Both the position numbers and the translations under genes were made by a program. Of a stretch of 27,817 nt of DNA, positions 6,778 to 14,232 are shown in pieces (position 1 is the stretch's first letter; the number at the start of each line of letters is the position of its first letter). A model generated the notes under the pieces. That model did no database searches, was not told where the DNA came from, and saw only the letters and a list, made by a program, of their open reading frames with translations. Origin of the DNA: Lachnospiraceae bacterium. GTDB lineage: Bacteria > Bacillota_A > Clostridia > Lachnospirales > Lachnospiraceae. The stretch spans positions 1 to 27,817 of the forward strand of contig JAFSFU010000237.1 of NCBI GenBank assembly GCA_017435025.1, written 5' to 3'.

Positions 6778-7713
6778 TCAAATATTCTTTGTGTCCTTCA
6801 CGATATAAATCGGTCGATCTTTCATCTCAGCAAACAGGATCGCAATATACTCTCCTATGATTCCGACAATCACAAACAACATGGCAAACATGAAGGAGAT
6901 CAATACAACAATGGTCGCATATCCGCTGGGTGTCCCGTACTTGAACCATGTATAAATGGTGTAGACCATCATGATCAGTCCAAAGAATGCCGTCAGACAG
7001 CCGGAATAAATTCCCAGCTTCAGCGGAAGATCAGAAAAACATAAAATCGTATTGATTGAAAACTTTAAAAGACTCTTGATGCTGTATTTGCTCTCACCGG
7101 CAAAACGCGGTCTCGCCGCATACTCGATCGTTGTCTTTTCGAATCCGATACTCTGTACATAGCCGCGAAGGAAACGTACCTTCTCACGGTAATTGTTCCG
7201 CAGAACATCTGCCGCTGCACGATTCATTGCGAAGAAATCGGATGCGTTCGCCTGAAATTTCACATCAGACAGATAATTGATGACTTTATAAAAAGCTGCC
7301 GACGTGATATTCTTGATCAGACCGGCCGTCTTGTTGCGGGTACGAACCATGCTGATGACCTCATACCCCTCTTCAAACTTCGCAATGATATCCACGATAC
7401 ACTCCGGCGGATGCTGTAGATCTGCATCCATGCATATGATTCCATCTCCGGCTGCATGGTCAATTCCGGCAATCATCGCAGCTTCATGGCCAAAGTTTCT
7501 GGAAAAATTTACAACCTTTACTTTTTCATCCTGCTCTGCCAGTTCACGCAAAATCGCAAGGGATTTGTCCTGGCTTCCGTCATTGACAAACAGAATTTCA
7601 TAATCCCAGTTCTCCGGCAGCGCGCGAAGCACCTTTCCGGTCTCCTGATAGAATTCGTGGAGAACCAGTTCTTCATTATAAACAGAAACAACAACGGAAA
7701 TCAGCTTATCCAT
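6778..7713 (-). CDS. Family 2 glycosyltransferase, DPM1/GtrB-like, with two C-terminal membrane segments
   Basis: A 311-residue GT2 enzyme of the polyisoprenyl-phosphate sugar synthase type: it would move a sugar from a nucleotide donor to undecaprenyl phosphate at the cytoplasmic face. The GT-A fold is visible from residue 5 (SVVVSVYNEE), with VNDGSQD (43-49) and the metal-binding D96-A-D98 in MDADLQHPPE. The ESKYSI stretch precedes the amphipathic segment, and two transmembrane helices lie at about 228-250 and 262-287, as in GtrB and CsbB. It is the last gene of the operon. Its ATG overlaps the licD-like stop by 8 bases, so it is translationally coupled. Polyprenyl-linked sugars made here could feed the GT-C-like membrane proteins of the same operon; that is inferred from family knowledge. 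Confidence 0.92.
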   Translation of the reverse strand: MDKLISVVVSVYNEELVLHEFYQETGKVLRALPENWDYEILFVNDGSQDKSLAILRELAEQDEKVKVVNFSRNFGHEAAMIAGIDHAAGDGIICMDADLQHPPECIVDIIAKFEEGYEVISMVRTRNKTAGLIKNITSAAFYKVINYLSDVKFQANASDFFAMNRAAADVLRNNYREKVRFLRGYVQSIGFEKTTIEYAARPRFAGESKYSIKSLLKFSINTILCFSDLPLKLGIYSGCLTAFFGLIMMVYTIYTWFKYGTPSGYATIVVLISFMFAMLFVIVGIIGEYIAILFAEMKDRPIYIVKDTKNI

Positions 7714-8554
7714 AGATCTTAATCTCCATGTCAGAATGTTCCGGTACCTGCTTTTCCTTCGGCGGCAGTTTCATATAGTCACCATAAAGCAATTCCAGAC
7801 AGTGATCCCAGCCAGCCGGAATGCAGAGCTCCGTATTTTCAAACGCAACCCGCTTCACCTGGTCACTCCACGGTCGTTCTATTTCCACATAGTACCAGTT
7901 GGGCGCATAATTGGTGTAAAAGTACCGCTTCGTCTTCTTTTTCCTGTTCATACGACATAGTTTATTCCAAACTTTGTAAGTCACACGGAATGGAACCAGC
8001 TTACCGATGTTGGAGAGCACACCGACAAATACTTTCATCATACCCTGATAATCAGAGTAGACAATCTGGTAACGATGTCCCAGTGCAAGACCATAGACCA
8101 CACAATGCATCAGTTTGGTGAACGGAGCCGCGAATTTTCCATCCGGAAGTGCATCCAGAATGAAAATATCCACCCACAGTTTGCTGATCTTGTCATCATA
8201 AAATGACATCTTATCGGATTCCGCAAACTTCTGACTCTTATCGTATAAAATACGCGGAACAAAATCGAAGAACGCCTCGCCATTGTGATACTGGTTCGGC
8301 TCCACAAAGGTCATACCCTCTGTCAGTTCTCTGCGCACCACCTTTGCAAACATTTCATAGTTTGCTCTGGTCATCACCACATCCACATCATCATCCCACG
8401 GGATAAAGCCGCCATGGCGGATCGCACCCAGCAATGTGCCGGAATCCAGTGCATATTTAATCTTATATTTCTGACAGATTCTGTCAATCTCTTTCAAAAG
8501 CTTTAGATTTGCTTCGTGGACTTTTGACAGATCATATGTTTTCTCTTCGCTCAC
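7706..8554 (-). CDS. LicD family phosphotransferase
   Basis: A 282-residue LicD-type (nucleotidyltransferase-fold) enzyme. LicD proteins attach phosphocholine or other phospho-groups to surface glycans. The defining stretch is SGTLLGAIRHGGFIPWDDDV (about 38-57), with the metal-binding acidic residues D54-D56 and D58. The start is a GTG whose G is shared with the TAG stop of rfbH, which implies coupled translation; no better ATG exists nearby. No licA/licB/licC choline uptake and activation genes are in the window, so the donor could be CDP-choline made elsewhere or another CDP-linked phospho-alcohol. It overlaps the following GT2 gene by 8 bases. Confidence 0.92.
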   Translation of the reverse strand: MSEEKTYDLSKVHEANLKLLKEIDRICQKYKIKYALDSGTLLGAIRHGGFIPWDDDVDVVMTRANYEMFAKVVRRELTEGMTFVEPNQYHNGEAFFDFVPRILYDKSQKFAESDKMSFYDDKISKLWVDIFILDALPDGKFAAPFTKLMHCVVYGLALGHRYQIVYSDYQGMMKVFVGVLSNIGKLVPFRVTYKVWNKLCRMNRKKKTKRYFYTNYAPNWYYVEIERPWSDQVKRVAFENTELCIPAGWDHCLELLYGDYMKLPPKEKQVPEHSDMEIKIYG

Positions 8555-9891
8555 TATTCAAGTCCCTCTTTGATCACTTTCGCCATATAGTCAATCTTTT
8601 CATCTGTCATTCCCGGATACACGCCTACCCAGAATGTGTCAGCCAGGATTCTCTCTGTATTGGTCAGTTCACCAACCACACGATATCCCTCTCCGGTCGC
8701 ACGCATCTCATCGAAACACGGATGCTTGATCAGATTTCCGGCAAACAGCATTCTTGTCTGAACGCCCTTGCTCTCCACATACTGAACCAGCTTATTACGG
8801 CTCACACCATCTTTACATGTGATCAGGAAACCAAACCAGCTCGGCTTGGAATTCTCTGCCGGCTCCGGCAGGATCAGCTTGTCCTGTACATCGGAAAGTG
8901 CTGCTCTCAGACGATCGAAATTATGTCTTCTTCTCTCTACGAAGGTCGGGAATTTTTCCAGCTGAGCACAGCCGATCGCAGCCTGCATGTCGGTTGCCTT
9001 CAGGTTATATCCAAAATGGGAGTATACATATTTGTGGTCATAGCCAAGCGGCAGCTCACCATACTGTCTGTCGAAACGGTGTCCGCACAGATTATCACAT
9101 CCGGACGGGCATACACAGTCACGGCCCCAGTCACGGAAAGAACGGATGACCTTGTTTAATAATGGATTGTCTGTGTAAACAGCTCCACCCTCACCCATAG
9201 TCATGTGGTGCGGCGGATAGAAACTGGAAGTACCGATATCACCGATGGAACCGGAGAATTTCTCTACACCATCGATGGTATATTTTGTACCGAGAGCATC
9301 ACAGTTATCTTCCACAAGCCACAAATTGTGCTTGTCACAGAAGTCCTTCACTGCCTTCAGATCAAATGGATTGCCCAGAGTATGAGCGATCATCACAGCT
9401 TTTGTCTTCTCAGAGAGAGCTTCTTCCAGCATTGTTACATCAATGTTGTACTGCGGGATTGTTACATCCACAAACACCGGCACAGCGCCATACTGGATCA
9501 CCGGAGCCACAGTTGTCGGAAAACCACAGGCTACTGTGATCACTTCATCGCCCCTCTTTACCCTGCGCTCACCGAGAAGCGGGGAAGTCAGTGCCATAAA
9601 GGCGATCAGGTTCGCGGAAGATCCGGAATTTACAAGGGAACAGAAACGAACACCGAGATAATCCGCCAGTTTCTTCTCAAACTCATCGGTATAGCGACCG
9701 GACGTAAGCCAGAACTCCAGAGAACTGTCTACCAGGTTCACCATCTCATCTTTATCATAAACGCGGGATGCGTATGGAATACGGTCTCCCTCTTTAAACT
9801 CTTTTTTCTGATTATGGAATGTTTCAGCATATTCAGCTACCAACGCCAGAATTTCTTCTCTGGCCTGTGCCTCTGTCTTATTTTCAAACAT
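8554..9891 (-). CDS. rfbH: CDP-4-keto-6-deoxy-D-glucose 3-dehydrase (E1/RfbH-type)
   Basis: A PMP- and [2Fe-2S]-dependent 3-dehydrase that removes the C3 hydroxyl of CDP-4-keto-6-deoxyglucose, third step of CDP-3,6-dideoxyhexose synthesis. The 445-residue protein has the DegT/StrS aminotransferase fold, but the PLP-lysine is replaced by His228 in FYPPHHMTMGEGG, the hallmark of E1 dehydrases. The iron-sulfur ligands fit the E1 pattern: C259-x-C261-x7-C269, plus C197 upstream. The C197-C259 spacing is 61 residues against the 57 I recall for Yersinia E1, a small insertion. GGAGG 8 bases upstream sets the start at 9891 rather than a longer frame at 9906. It starts 17 bases after the rfbG stop and its TAG overlaps the LicD start. 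The E3 reductase partner is not in the window. Confidence 0.95.
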   Translation of the reverse strand: MFENKTEAQAREEILALVAEYAETFHNQKKEFKEGDRIPYASRVYDKDEMVNLVDSSLEFWLTSGRYTDEFEKKLADYLGVRFCSLVNSGSSANLIAFMALTSPLLGERRVKRGDEVITVACGFPTTVAPVIQYGAVPVFVDVTIPQYNIDVTMLEEALSEKTKAVMIAHTLGNPFDLKAVKDFCDKHNLWLVEDNCDALGTKYTIDGVEKFSGSIGDIGTSSFYPPHHMTMGEGGAVYTDNPLLNKVIRSFRDWGRDCVCPSGCDNLCGHRFDRQYGELPLGYDHKYVYSHFGYNLKATDMQAAIGCAQLEKFPTFVERRRHNFDRLRAALSDVQDKLILPEPAENSKPSWFGFLITCKDGVSRNKLVQYVESKGVQTRMLFAGNLIKHPCFDEMRATGEGYRVVGELTNTERILADTFWVGVYPGMTDEKIDYMAKVIKEGLE

Positions 9892-9908
9892 GTTTACATC
9901 CTCCATTT

Positions 9909-10979
9909 CTATCGGAACATTTCCTCAATCTGTCTGTCCATCACAGCGACCACGTCTCCGCCCGCTTCATAGACTTTACACCACTGGGCTGTCAGCTCAA
10001 TCGCTTCTTTCACACCATACTGCGGATGCCATCCGAACACGCTCTTAAGCTTGGAGCAATCCAGTTTCAGGAAATTTGCCTCGTGTGGACCGCCATCGCT
10101 CTTATTGATCCAGCCGAGGCCATCCCCCCATGCCTCACAGAACATATCAACCAATGTTCCTGTTGTCACACAGTCCTTATCATCCGGACCCACGTTGTAA
10201 TATCCTGCAAATGCGCCATCTTCCATCTGCGCTTTTGCCACCATCAGATATGCAGCCAGCGGTTCCAGCACATGCTGATACGGTCTTGTGGAATACGGAT
10301 TACGAACAATGATCTGCTCCTTCTTCATCGCTGCACGCACACAATCCGGCACAATTCGGTCGTTGGCAAAATCACCGCCGCCGATTACGTTGCCGGCACG
10401 ACATGTAGAAATGGCACAGTGTCCATCCGCAAAGAATGACTTTTTATAGCTGTGTGTCACTAATTCGGAACAGGATTTGCTGTTGGAGTATGGATCATAA
10501 CCATCCAGGCGGTCATTTTCGCGATATCCGTACTCCCATTCCATATTTTCATAGACCTTATCGGTCGTTACATTCAAAAAGGATCTCACACACGGGAATA
10601 ATCTCACACATTCCAGAATATTCACTGTACCGATCACATTTGTTTCATAGGTATAAACCGGATCTTTGTAGGAATCACGCACGATCGGCTGTGCCGCCAG
10701 GTGCAGCACGATCTCCGGCTGAGCCTCCGCGAAAACCTCCTTTAAATGGGCCAGATCGCGGATATCTCCGATTACAGACTTCATCTTTCCTTCCAGATCG
10801 GCCATATCAAACAGCGCCGGTTCCGTTGGCGGATTTAAAGAATATCCGATTACCTCCGCACCCGCATTCACAAGGATACGGCAGAGCCATGTTCCTTTAA
10901 AACCAGTATGTCCGGTTACCAGAACCTTTTTCCCTCTATAAAACTCAAAAACTTCAAGTAAATTAAACTTTGTATTCAT
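9909..10979 (-). CDS. rfbG: CDP-glucose 4,6-dehydratase
   Basis: An NAD+-dependent extended short-chain dehydrogenase (356 residues) turning CDP-D-glucose into CDP-4-keto-6-deoxy-D-glucose. The N-terminal Rossmann motif VTGHTGFKGTWL (21-32) is the typical RfbG variant with Lys-Gly-Thr-Trp. The active-site Tyr-x3-Lys is in YDPYSNSKS, preceded by NVTTDKVYEN with the catalytic Thr-Asp-Lys region. The frame extends to 11036, but CGGAGAA before the ATG at 10979 and conservation of MNTKFNLLEVFEFYRGKKV favour the shorter start. This leaves a 17-base gap after rfbF instead of an overlap. Order rfbF-rfbG-rfbH is the canonical pathway order. Confidence 0.96.
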   Translation of the reverse strand: MNTKFNLLEVFEFYRGKKVLVTGHTGFKGTWLCRILVNAGAEVIGYSLNPPTEPALFDMADLEGKMKSVIGDIRDLAHLKEVFAEAQPEIVLHLAAQPIVRDSYKDPVYTYETNVIGTVNILECVRLFPCVRSFLNVTTDKVYENMEWEYGYRENDRLDGYDPYSNSKSCSELVTHSYKKSFFADGHCAISTCRAGNVIGGGDFANDRIVPDCVRAAMKKEQIIVRNPYSTRPYQHVLEPLAAYLMVAKAQMEDGAFAGYYNVGPDDKDCVTTGTLVDMFCEAWGDGLGWINKSDGGPHEANFLKLDCSKLKSVFGWHPQYGVKEAIELTAQWCKVYEAGGDVVAVMDRQIEEMFR

Positions 10980-10996
10980 CTTCGTTCTCCGAATAT

Positions 10997-11770
10997 TTAG
11001 TTCCATGTTTTCCACGGTGCTTTTCCGGATGCCCACATTTCCTCCAGCTGCATCTTGTCACGCTGGGTATCCATACACTTCCAGAAACCGTTATGACGAT
11101 ATGCCATCAGCTGACCATTCTTTGCTAAATTCTCAAGCGGTTCTTTCTCAAATACGGTCGCATCACCCTCAATATAATCAAACACTTCCGGATTCAGAAC
11201 CATGAAACCGCCGTTGATCACACCGCCATCGTTGTCATTCTTTTCACGGAAAGAGCTGATCTGCCCCTCAGAAGAAAGATCCAGAACACCAAATCTCTGT
11301 CCTACATTGACTGCAGAGATTGTTGCGATCTTACCATGACCGCGATGGAACTCTTCCAGCGCTTTCAGATCAATATCTGCCACGCCGTCACCATAGGTCA
11401 GCATGAACGGTTCATTGCCCACATACTCACGGATTCTCTTCACACGGCCGCCGGTCATGGTATGGAGACCGGTATCGATCAGAGTCACCTTCCACGGCTC
11501 TGCATAGTTGTTGTGTACCTTCATACTGTTGTTTGCCAGATCAAATGTCACATCGGATGTATGAAGGAAGTAGTCTGCAAAAAACTCCTTCACCACATAC
11601 TGTTTGTATCCGAGACAAATGATAAACTCATTATATCCATACTGAGAATAGTGTTTCATGATATGCCACAAAATCGGTTTTGCACCGATCTCAATCATCG
11701 GCTTCGGCTTTAAATGACTCTCTTCACTGATACGTGTACCGAATCCGCCTGCCAGAATTACAACTTTCAT
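10997..11770 (-). CDS. rfbF: Glucose-1-phosphate cytidylyltransferase
   Basis: Activates glucose-1-phosphate with CTP to CDP-glucose, the first committed step toward CDP-3,6-dideoxyhexoses. The 257-residue protein has the nucleotidyltransferase signature LAGGFGTRISEE (5-16), followed by KPKPMIEIG (22-30), KPILWHIMKHY and YGDGVAD (metal-binding Asp), all as in RfbF. RBS GGAGGAAG stands 7-8 bases before the ATG and overlaps the region just after the stop of the upstream membrane-protein gene. Length and motifs are full, so it should be functional. Confidence 0.97.
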   Translation of the reverse strand: MKVVILAGGFGTRISEESHLKPKPMIEIGAKPILWHIMKHYSQYGYNEFIICLGYKQYVVKEFFADYFLHTSDVTFDLANNSMKVHNNYAEPWKVTLIDTGLHTMTGGRVKRIREYVGNEPFMLTYGDGVADIDLKALEEFHRGHGKIATISAVNVGQRFGVLDLSSEGQISSFREKNDNDGGVINGGFMVLNPEVFDYIEGDATVFEKEPLENLAKNGQLMAYRHNGFWKCMDTQRDKMQLEEMWASGKAPWKTWN

Positions 11771-11785
11771 GATTCTTCCTCCAAT

Positions 11786-13168
11786 TTAATTTGTGTCTTT
11801 ATAGATATTCCACCTGTTATCTTTCAAGATCTGAAGTGCCTCCCTCGTACCCGGTTTAAAGAATTCCAGATTTCGCTGAAGCGTCTCCTCATCTTCATTT
11901 TCAAAATTCAAAAGAACTTCTCTCACTTCAATGTTGTGGTTCTTTCTGTGCTGGCCATGGTTGAATTCCTCAACGGTTGTGGCCACATTGCCAGCGAGGA
12001 TCACCGCAGTGATTAAAATCGCAAGACCGTGGATCCATGGGCAGCGTCTCTCCTCTGCACCCGCATTCTGCTGCCGGTTCCGATAAACCAGGGCAAACGT
12101 CAACAAAATACCGACAATACCTACCTGATACTGCAGCGCATAGCGGGAACTCATTCCATAAGTATCCTTCATAAAAATCCAGCGGCTCACCATCACAATC
12201 AGATGATTCATTCCGCCGGCCGCCAAAAACATCAGCGGAAAGATGGTCTTCTCATATACTCTATAATAGAAGTTCATCCACAGTGCCAGGAAATAGGATG
12301 CCAGTACCAGAGCTCCAATACCGTACCAGAACAGATCCGGCAGCTCTGCCATTCTTCTTCCTATAAATTCTACCCCAAAAACGATGGAAGCGAAAGCTTT
12401 CAGAAGAAATTTAAGGAAAAATTCCGGTTCACGAAAGAATGTTCCGATCAGAGAACCTTCCACCGCCCCTGCATGTTCATATACTGCCTGGGAATTGCTC
12501 CAAATATATGCCAGAAGCGGCCATATCACGCTGATAAGCAGAATTCCTGTCTGCTTCAGATCCAGCTTTTTTACAAGGAACATGAATCCGTACGCCAAAA
12601 TCAAAGTCATGGAATAGATTGCACAGTACGGACCGGCGATTCCCAGAGTGATCAGTGCCGGCAATACTGTCAGCTTTAAGAAATCATGTTCCAGTGCCTG
12701 TCCTTGATACACCCGATCCAGGACCAGATAATGATAAAAGAAACAGGCAAACGCCATAAAGTGCGCCCAGCCGGTACCATTATAAAGCATTTCCCACTTA
12801 TTGAGGCTGAACATGAATACCATGATCAATGTATACCATCCAAGACCGATCCGGTGTTTTCTGCTGAACACGCCAACCGCCAATGCGGAAAGCCCGAAAC
12901 CGATCACTCCCAGTACCCGGTCAAAGGTCACACTGTAGCCAAACAGTTCCACATTGATGATACGCTCCAGATAATTGGCCGGAATTCTTGTCAGCAGATC
13001 GGCCACAAAGAACTTCTCCGGATCCCACACATCCGGCAGATAGGCATTGATCAGACGAATATAATCCGAGTAGACCATATCAATGGATGCCGTATACAGA
13101 TACCAAAGATAAAACAGAACACCGATGATCGGCAGTCCTATGTACATGCATTTTTTAAATGTTTTCAT
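11786..13168 (-). CDS. Polytopic membrane protein of the glycopolymer operon, function unknown
   Basis: A 460-residue integral membrane protein with roughly nine to eleven hydrophobic segments, starting with a helix at about 10-28. The first extracellular loop carries acidic and aromatic residues (SIDMVYSDYIRLINAYLPD). The soluble C-terminal tail has EFNHGQHRKNHNIEVREVLL and ends at FKPGTREALQILKD. The general plan (acidic first loop, many helices, short tail) recalls GT-C glycosyltransferases or O-antigen-type membrane proteins, but no diagnostic motif is visible. Its ATG overlaps the stop of the preceding gene (ATGA, 4 bases), with GGAGG inside the 3' end of that gene, so translation is coupled. 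rfbF follows 15 bases later. Confidence 0.85.
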   Translation of the reverse strand: MKTFKKCMYIGLPIIGVLFYLWYLYTASIDMVYSDYIRLINAYLPDVWDPEKFFVADLLTRIPANYLERIINVELFGYSVTFDRVLGVIGFGLSALAVGVFSRKHRIGLGWYTLIMVFMFSLNKWEMLYNGTGWAHFMAFACFFYHYLVLDRVYQGQALEHDFLKLTVLPALITLGIAGPYCAIYSMTLILAYGFMFLVKKLDLKQTGILLISVIWPLLAYIWSNSQAVYEHAGAVEGSLIGTFFREPEFFLKFLLKAFASIVFGVEFIGRRMAELPDLFWYGIGALVLASYFLALWMNFYYRVYEKTIFPLMFLAAGGMNHLIVMVSRWIFMKDTYGMSSRYALQYQVGIVGILLTFALVYRNRQQNAGAEERRCPWIHGLAILITAVILAGNVATTVEEFNHGQHRKNHNIEVREVLLNFENEDEETLQRNLEFFKPGTREALQILKDNRWNIYKDTN

Positions 13169-14220
13169 TTCTGTCCTCCGGAACCGGCTGCTGCCGCAGA
13201 TGCATTTGTACCCGCATTCGCCTGTCCTGACGATTTTTTCTTCCGGCGTTTCCGCCAGTAATAATTGTTGTTATTTTTCTTTTTCGTTTGTTCTTGCTTT
13301 GCTGACACCTGCTCCTGCTTCGGCTGTTCCTGCTGCTTCGGAACCGGCTGTTTCTTTGGAGCATTCGGTTTCTTCGGAGCATTCGGTTTCTTCGGAGAAT
13401 CCGGGTTCTTCGGAGTTTCCGGTTTCTTCGGAGTTTCCGGTTTTTTCGGCTCTGCCTTCTTGGTCTCCACCACCGCTGTCACATTTCCCTCTGCCGTTTT
13501 TTTATTATTCGGACGGTGGCTGCGGCGTTTCTTCTTTGCCGGTTCCTCTACCGGGGCTTCTACCTGCTTTTTCGGTGCCTCTTTTGCCATCGGCGGATTC
13601 TGCTTCTTCTGCGAATTCGATTTCTTCGGTGGATTCTGAGCTGCCTTCTCCTCACCGCCTTTGCGCTCTGTTCTCTCTGTGCGCTTGCTCGGAGACTGAC
13701 TCTTCTCGATCACCACCTTCAAAATATCTTCCAGATAATTGAACTGATTCCAGGCATCTTCCTTGTCAGAATAATTCTCATGAACCGCCTTATTTCCAAT
13801 CTGGCGTACCTGGTGCATCTCCCATCTGGCAACACGGTCCAGGTAGCCGTTCTCCGTCATCCAACGGTTGAACTCCTTGTGTGTCATCACACTCTTCGTC
13901 TTCTGTTTCTTTCCGCTGCGCGGATTCTGGCTCTGACGCTCTTCCATTTCCCGGGCATTGGCTTGGGCCTTTGCCGTATTATCCAACTGGATTCCATTCT
14001 TCTCAGCCACCAGCTTCAGAAGCAGTTCCAGATTCTGACGTCCTTTTACCATCGCCGCATTATACTCTCCGCGGCGGAGCCATAATTTTTCTTTCTGCAG
14101 TTCTTCTTTGACCGGTCCCAGATAAGCCGTGCGCTTCATAACCAGCACGATCATTGCCAAAATACCAAGAACCAAAAGAACCCCCACTGCGATCAGGACC
14201 ATCTGCAGTTGTCCTTCCAT
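13165..14220 (-). CDS. Membrane-anchored DUF4145/HEPN-like protein with Pro/Lys repeat tail
   Basis: A 351-residue protein in three parts. Residues 5-28 form one transmembrane helix. Residues about 38-175 are a helical domain with LWLRRGEYNAAMVKGRQNLELLL and a core VRQIGNKAVHENYSD, which resembles the R-x-x-G-N-x-x-x-H core of DUF4145/HEPN-like domains. Residues about 180-351 are a low-complexity, very basic tail with a six-residue repeat (KKPETP/KKPNAP, about five copies) ending in NNNNYYWRKRRKKK and a Gly/Ala-rich end. The tail is probably disordered and should be cytoplasmic. Role in glycopolymer making is unknown; a scaffold or regulator of the membrane glycosyltransferases is a guess. 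RBS AGGAGAGGG precedes the ATG. It sits between two membrane-protein genes, with a 4-base overlap downstream. Confidence 0.8.
   Translation of the reverse strand: MEGQLQMVLIAVGVLLVLGILAMIVLVMKRTAYLGPVKEELQKEKLWLRRGEYNAAMVKGRQNLELLLKLVAEKNGIQLDNTAKAQANAREMEERQSQNPRSGKKQKTKSVMTHKEFNRWMTENGYLDRVARWEMHQVRQIGNKAVHENYSDKEDAWNQFNYLEDILKVVIEKSQSPSKRTERTERKGGEEKAAQNPPKKSNSQKKQNPPMAKEAPKKQVEAPVEEPAKKKRRSHRPNNKKTAEGNVTAVVETKKAEPKKPETPKKPETPKNPDSPKKPNAPKKPNAPKKQPVPKQQEQPKQEQVSAKQEQTKKKNNNNYYWRKRRKKKSSGQANAGTNASAAAAGSGGQK
13351..13440. repeat. Tandem 18-bp coding repeats (five copies)
   Basis: Five consecutive 18-bp units (13351, 13369, 13387, 13405 and 13423), consensus TTTCTTCGGAGYWTYCGG on the plus strand, with a degenerate sixth after 13440. 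In frame on the minus strand they encode the KKP-x-x-P hexapeptide. Units 1-2 and 4-5 are the most alike, so the array probably grew by recent duplication and may vary in length between strains. Confidence 0.9.
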
Positions 14221-14232
14221 GTTTTCCCTCTC

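Noticed and set aside
8509..9159. Plus-strand open frame of 216 codons across the licD/rfbH junction
   Set aside because: It lies antisense to two well-supported genes, has Cys/His/Ser-rich shadow composition and no ribosome site.
13351..13440. CRISPR-like spaced repeats
   Set aside because: The 18-bp units are head-to-tail without spacers and stay in frame in a protein gene.
13265..13742. Plus-strand Phe/Gly- and Ser-rich repeat frames opposite the DUF4145-like gene
   Set aside because: They are translations of the antisense of the Pro/Lys repeat; the minus frame has TM helix, domain and coupled start.
13165..14220. HEPN-type toxin or defence gene
   Set aside because: No antitoxin, nucleotidyltransferase partner or nuclease next to it; it is membrane-anchored and embedded in a glycopolymer operon.
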